Position numbers and translations under genes: made by a program
Notes under the pieces: model-generated
What the model was told of the DNA's origin: nothing
The model's input: only the letters and a program-made list of their open reading frames with translations
Database searches by the model: none
From: Sequoia sempervirens
Taxonomy: Eukaryota > Streptophyta > Pinopsida > Cupressales > Cupressaceae
Assembly: GCA_007258455.2 (NCBI GenBank)
Contig: VDFB02252616.1
Span: 125,264,238 to 125,328,237 of the forward strand
Length of the DNA: 64,000 bases
Direction: 5' to 3'
Shown here: piece by piece, positions 59,592 to 64,000 of the stretch
Position numbering within the stretch: the stretch's first letter is position 1
Layout: every line of letters starts with the position of its first letter

Positions 59592-60218
59592 TGTTGGAAA
59601 CTCACAATCTTTGAAAGATAATTTCCATATAACCCAAAAGTGAAATATATGCAACTAAGTATTCAGAATCCACATCCAAGAGAATAGACAACATACCCAT
59701 GAAAATATGACACAAGATATACCTTGGGAAAACCCTCAAGAGGGAAAAAAACTAGCCTCCAAAAGCATCCATCTCTCATGTATTATTCAACAGTAAATAT
59801 TACAATACATCTTCAGAGTCCCCATGAACACCATTGAAGCAACAAGCCCTCTCCAAGCAATCCATGTGAACAAGCATGCAACCACACATCTTGTGCCATG
59901 CTTCAAACCCTCACACATGCTAACCAAAGCTAACATGCAAAACTTGCTCTCATAAACAACTACCCTTGTGGTTGCTTTTATAGAAGCAAGCTCCCACAAA
60001 ACCACCAAGTGGTATTACACAAAACTATGTGACTAAAACCATGAGATTACAAAACCATGTCCCCATATTTAATATTGGGTACTTTATTTATTTATTTTCC
60101 CCAATATTAAATAATTGTATTCTAGCAACTTAACTTATGTCCCAATGTTACATGCAATATAAAGTGGCCCCAAGGATAATTACATTATGCAAGGTGTAGA
60201 ACACACCTTTTCCTAACA
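59592..60218 (-). repeat. Copia-type 3' LTR (627 bp)
   Basis: The minus strand starts TGTTAGGAAAAGGTGTG and ends GAGTTTCCAACA, giving TG...CA ends. A TATA box (TATAAAAG) lies on the minus strand at 59975-59982, about 235 bases into the LTR. The polypurine tract lies just upstream on the minus strand (60219-60232), so this is the 3' LTR and the element body extends to the right. Confidence 0.75.
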
Positions 60219-60232
60219 TTCTCCCACTTGTT
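60219..60232 (-). other. Polypurine tract
   Basis: The minus strand reads CAAGTGGGAGAA directly before the LTR start TGTTAGG, the usual second-strand primer context of plant copia elements. Confidence 0.75.
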
Positions 60233-63200
60233 GTATACATTGCATAAGGGGAACAAGTAACCTCAAAACATGAATCAAATGAACAATCCATATAGCCACA
60301 TATACCATCATGGAAACAAAGTGTTCCATGTGCTCCATCAAGATACCTGCAACAAGAATCAAAGTGACCACCTTCCCAAGCATGAATGCTCTTATCCTCC
60401 ATCATGCCAATGCACAAAGATAAGAAGCCATCCAATAGAGAAGCCACACAATCTGTCACAACAAAGCATAAGTCCTACTCAACTGATATCCCAAACACAA
60501 ACACTCAATCCAAAGGTATCAATATGCACTAGTAGCTATCAAGATACACAAACCCATAGGTGAAATAGCACCCACAACAAGTTCCAACACATCCAACTAT
60601 CCATACGTCCAAGGTATACAAATCATTGTAAACTCATGTCATAAACATATACACCCATAAACTGCAATCATAAACTCCATGTGCAAAACCTGTAAAAGAA
60701 TAACATACACATGTCCAAGAGATCCCACTACATGGGTAATGCAAATCTGAAAAAGATCAAGGCATACCAAGTCTACCATTCTACCATTAGCATCATATAG
60801 AAAGGGTAAACTACATCATGTAGAACCAAGGAATCATCCACAATGATATGTAAACTTGTAAGAACAACTCTCATCACAAGTCTCCATAGCTCTCCCAAGT
60901 TCTCCACACCAAACAAAGGAAAAAGATAAAGGAACCTCTATGTCATCACCCAAGAACATAAGTGAAAACACATGGCGATGAGCTAGTGATCACTATAGCT
61001 CCAACCAAACCCCAAACCAATGTAATGTGAAACCAAGCATCTAGGAAGATAACCAAGACCAAAGAGAAAAACTTTGTACATCATATACCTATAGAAAAAT
61101 CTCCTACATACACCTTTAAATGCCAACTGAGTCAAGTATGATCTCCTCCACAACAACCCAAAAGAAAATTCATGACAACACCCAACTGTTCAATCACCAA
61201 GATCAAACATAACATATGTATCATGTAATCAACATGGATGTAAGCCTCTCATAACCAAAGAAGATCAAACTAAATCCATTCCCAATGAAGGAAATAATCC
61301 CAAAACATCTACTCTCAACATCAATGAATGTAATCACAATTCATAAGGATATAAGCATTCCAACACTCCTCAAATGAACCCTCCAAAACCATATCCATAG
61401 CTCAAGATCCATATGCATGAGAAGATAAAGCATAAACATAATGCACCTAAAAGAAACAATGGCCAATACCTCTCAAGTGAAAGTGACGAGAAGACTAAGA
61501 GTGAGGAATGGGAATGCTCCTCCAAGATATCCAAGTCATCATGACTCATCCAAGAACACTCTCCTCATAGGTCCATGTTGAACTCATGTCCAACCAAGGT
61601 GTAGGCTCCTCGGACTTCCTACTGAAATCTAATCAAGACTAACCATCTCAACTCATATCTCTAACCATAAGAGAACTCAAGACTCACCTATGTCTCCAAG
61701 TATACATAAGTACCTATAACCGACCAATCCATGCCAAACTCCAAATGCAACATAGTACCATCATGAAGTAATCAAGAAAATGATCAATGTACCCAATACC
61801 AAGAGAACCAACCAAGATCACAGTCATATATCCAACCTAGAAATCAAGAACATAACCATGACATCATGATCTCACACCTCCTCAAAAAGGATCATATGAT
61901 CCAAAGAACATAACATGCACCTATATCATTCCAAAACTCTAATCCAAGATCAAGAGTAAATCATGACATAATAGCATTACCATCATATCAAAAACAAGAA
62001 TCACATATCAGAAAAAACAAAGCATGACACCTCAATCATAGCTAAAGAAGTCCTGCATGGCAGCCAAATATGTCAACATATCCAAACCACATGAATATAA
62101 CCATCCTCTGTCAATGAAACCAAAGATGTCAATGAACCCTCACTGCATAGAAGTAGAATCCAAAAGTCCATCCATGACACCAAAAAACACTATAGAAGAA
62201 TATCCACCATCAAAAGGTGAATCCACATCACTACCAAAAACTCCCACTAAACTATGATACCAAGTCACACATGGCATCATGACAACCATCCTCTCCATAA
62301 AGATTATCCAAGTCTACACACACAATTGAACTATCAGTAATATAACAAGTAGAACCAAAATCTCCAAGCCAAGAAGATACCTACAACTACCAACAAACCA
62401 TCATAAACATGTCCATCACCGCCAATCCATCACTGTCAAAAAACTCCCACTAAAAAGTGTAACCAAGCTATCCATGACATCATGATAAACCACATGCTAC
62501 AAGTACCAAAAAACAACTATCCAGGTACTATAAGAAACATCCATCCTCTCATCTCTAAGCACCCATACCAATGTACAAATGACCAAGAGCAAGGCCAACT
62601 GTCAAAGTCTACAACAACAATGCATCATACCTAATGAACAAAGATAATCCACAACCAAGTCATCCCAATAAATAACAAGAAATGTCATTTGTACAATACA
62701 TATTAAATAACAATCATGAATTAATATCTTACCTTTATAGCACAACGATCATCATTGTGAAGTAGGCCATTCAACCTAACCTGAATCAAAATAAAAAACA
62801 CAAGCTACTTAGACATGCTTAGCTCTCGATAATAATTGAAGATGGAATAAGGCGTATTATTCATTCGCCCTGATTTGCTTTATGAATGTTTCCATTGTCA
62901 ATCCATTAGCATTGTATTATTTAATTATCGACCTCAGCCTAGGGGCATAAACAAAAAAAACCACTTATGTATGATAAATACTATATTCATGATTTTTTCG
63001 TTGTGCTCTAAAGGTAAGATATTAATTCATGATTGTTATTTAATATGTATTGTACAAATGACATTTCTTGTAGTAACTAAATGTTTTTTTTATGTTGCTT
63101 TGTAACCACTTGATATAAACACAAACTAAACTTGGATTCCATGTAGAAACGCCAATATCTCAACTGGGACCAAATGGTCCTCAAACACCAAATCAACCTC

Positions 63201-64000
63201 TTATCTAATTTTCCAAACATGTCTATATTCAAGTACCATAGTTAAGGAACCAAACACATCACCAACAATGCACCTACATAAACAATCATGACATGCCAAA
63301 GTCTTTGTAAAGCATAAGAAACATCCATGACATCATGATCACCACCAAATGTTCTAGCAACTCAACCCAACCGTGTCCACATATTTGCATAATCATAGTC
63401 CTACATAGGTCTCATATCATAACTATACCTGGTAATACCATCTCACCTCCTCAACATGACAACAAAACCAAAAAACCAAGTGACTAAACCAAGCCACCAA
63501 AACTAGACATGCATCAACACTGAAATATCAATGGGAAAAGACAACCCATGTCCAAGTCATCAATGCAACATGTAAGTATAGACTGCCTACAACATTGCAC
63601 AACTTGTAGATACAATGCAACATATAAATCCAAGCATATATTAATAACCATGTCAAATGAGAGAATAATCTAAGATGTACAACTGAGCATAGAATGAATC
63701 CAACATCAAATCTCTAAGATCTGATCATCCATAAACTCATAGTACCACCATAGTCAAAGTAACCCATAAATAGCTTAGATAAGGAAAATAACAAATAAAC
63801 CTTGCCAAAATAACTCCAAACCTTATCCACTATGTAGTGCTCTAAACAAGCTTTCTGTCGACTATTCAAAGTCCAAAATCATACTCTATATGCACCTAAT
63901 ATCACCTCTCAAAGCTCAAAAAAACACCTGACTTCCAACAAGTAAAACATTATCAAAACTATAAAATGTTAGAAAATCACAATCACCACAACATAGAGCA
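60229..64000 (-). mobile_element. Internal DNA of a copia-type element, A/C-rich
   Basis: Strikingly A/C-rich on the plus strand and without open frames of note; a copia pol is not recognised in this stretch. The PPT-like words ACTCCCACTAAACTATGATACC (plus strand, near 62230) and ACTCCCACTAAAAAGTGTAACC (near 62447), here in shortened form ACTCCCACTAAA at each, recall the RNase H/PPT junction of copia elements, so the 3' region appears duplicated. CATGACATCATGA-type words recur at about 61857, 62270, 62474 and 63330. It continues past the window end. Likely a long 3' untranslated or non-autonomous internal region. Confidence 0.5.
62675..63071. mobile_element. 397-bp foldback, CACTA-derived MITE candidate
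   Basis: The 74-bp arms 62675-62748 and 62998-63071 are nearly perfect reverse complements (ACAAGAAATGTCATTTGTAC at the left end; one or two mismatches near the inner end). The right end continues as TTTCTTGTAGTA, one base from the canonical CACTA-element end TTTCTTGTAGTG. The left outer bases have diverged (AATAACAAGAAATG). The loop of about 249 bases has no coding sequence. It is inserted in the A/C-rich retroelement DNA, so it is younger than that DNA. Confidence 0.8.

Overview
The window looks like nuclear DNA from a land plant with a large, repeat-choked genome. A conifer or other gymnosperm is my best guess, inferred from the style and density of decayed LTR elements and LINEs; it is not proven by the sequence. 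Only one long intact protein gene is visible in 64 kb: an intron-less P-class pentatricopeptide-repeat (PPR) gene on the minus strand at 17289-19562. Nearly everything else that can be identified is mobile DNA in layers: LTR elements, LINEs, SINE-like elements, a CACTA element, foldback/MITE-like elements and several tandem arrays. There is one 100-N assembly gap at 46204-46303.

Layout. 1.5-3.5 kb: a 5'-truncated non-autonomous LTR element with PBS, gag stub, internal 218-bp duplication and 3' LTR. 3.6-5.2 kb: a decayed Ty3/gypsy pol (RNase H, H2C2 finger, integrase). About 6.3-13.9 kb, minus strand: an L1-type LINE (LINE A) with an ORF1 CCHC knuckle, APE endonuclease, RT and zinc-binding tail. 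It is interrupted by a 1.73-kb terminal-inverted-repeat element (7215-8940) whose removal restores the LINE reading frame, and it carries a 190-bp foldback (12490-12681) between ORF1 and ORF2. 17.3-19.6 kb: the PPR gene, whose start codon lies in a 123-bp tandem duplication. 20.5-20.7 kb: a tRNA-headed SINE-like element. 24.5-25.0 kb: a 274-bp tandem duplication. 25.06-33.5 kb, minus strand: a second LINE (LINE B) with DUF4283-type ORF1, RT and RNase H, probably bounded by a 14-bp duplication and split by a solo LTR. 36.3-36.7 kb: a relic of a PLS-class PPR gene. 38.5-42.3 kb, plus strand: a long, unrecognised, decayed coding sequence with about 17 in-frame stops.

43.98-44.24 kb: a cluster of consecutive palindromes, three of them at an exact 48-bp period. 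44.29-44.57 kb: a SINE-like insertion in the loop of a perfect 32-bp inverted repeat. 44.7-46.2 kb: a TC-rich tract followed by its GA-rich mirror, running into the gap. 46.4-48.29 kb: the 3' part of a CACTA (En/Spm-like) transposon with tandemly duplicated micro-exons, a 55-bp subterminal array and a terminal TAGTG. 48.3-56.6 kb, minus strand: a large LTR element with a 1241-bp LTR, PBS, a 3.3-kb repeat-filled leader and a long Pro/Ser-rich ORF with a G-patch-like motif. This element sits inside a third LINE relic (RNase H at 56589-56828). 59.6-64 kb, minus strand: a copia-type 3' LTR with polypurine tract and A/C-rich internal DNA, holding a 397-bp foldback whose ends resemble the canonical CACTA terminus.

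The genes do not form a pathway. The one intact gene would act in RNA processing in mitochondria or plastids. The stop codons in several relics are mostly TAG/TAA at positions where Gln (CAG/CAA) would fit, which is what deamination of methylated cytosines would give.
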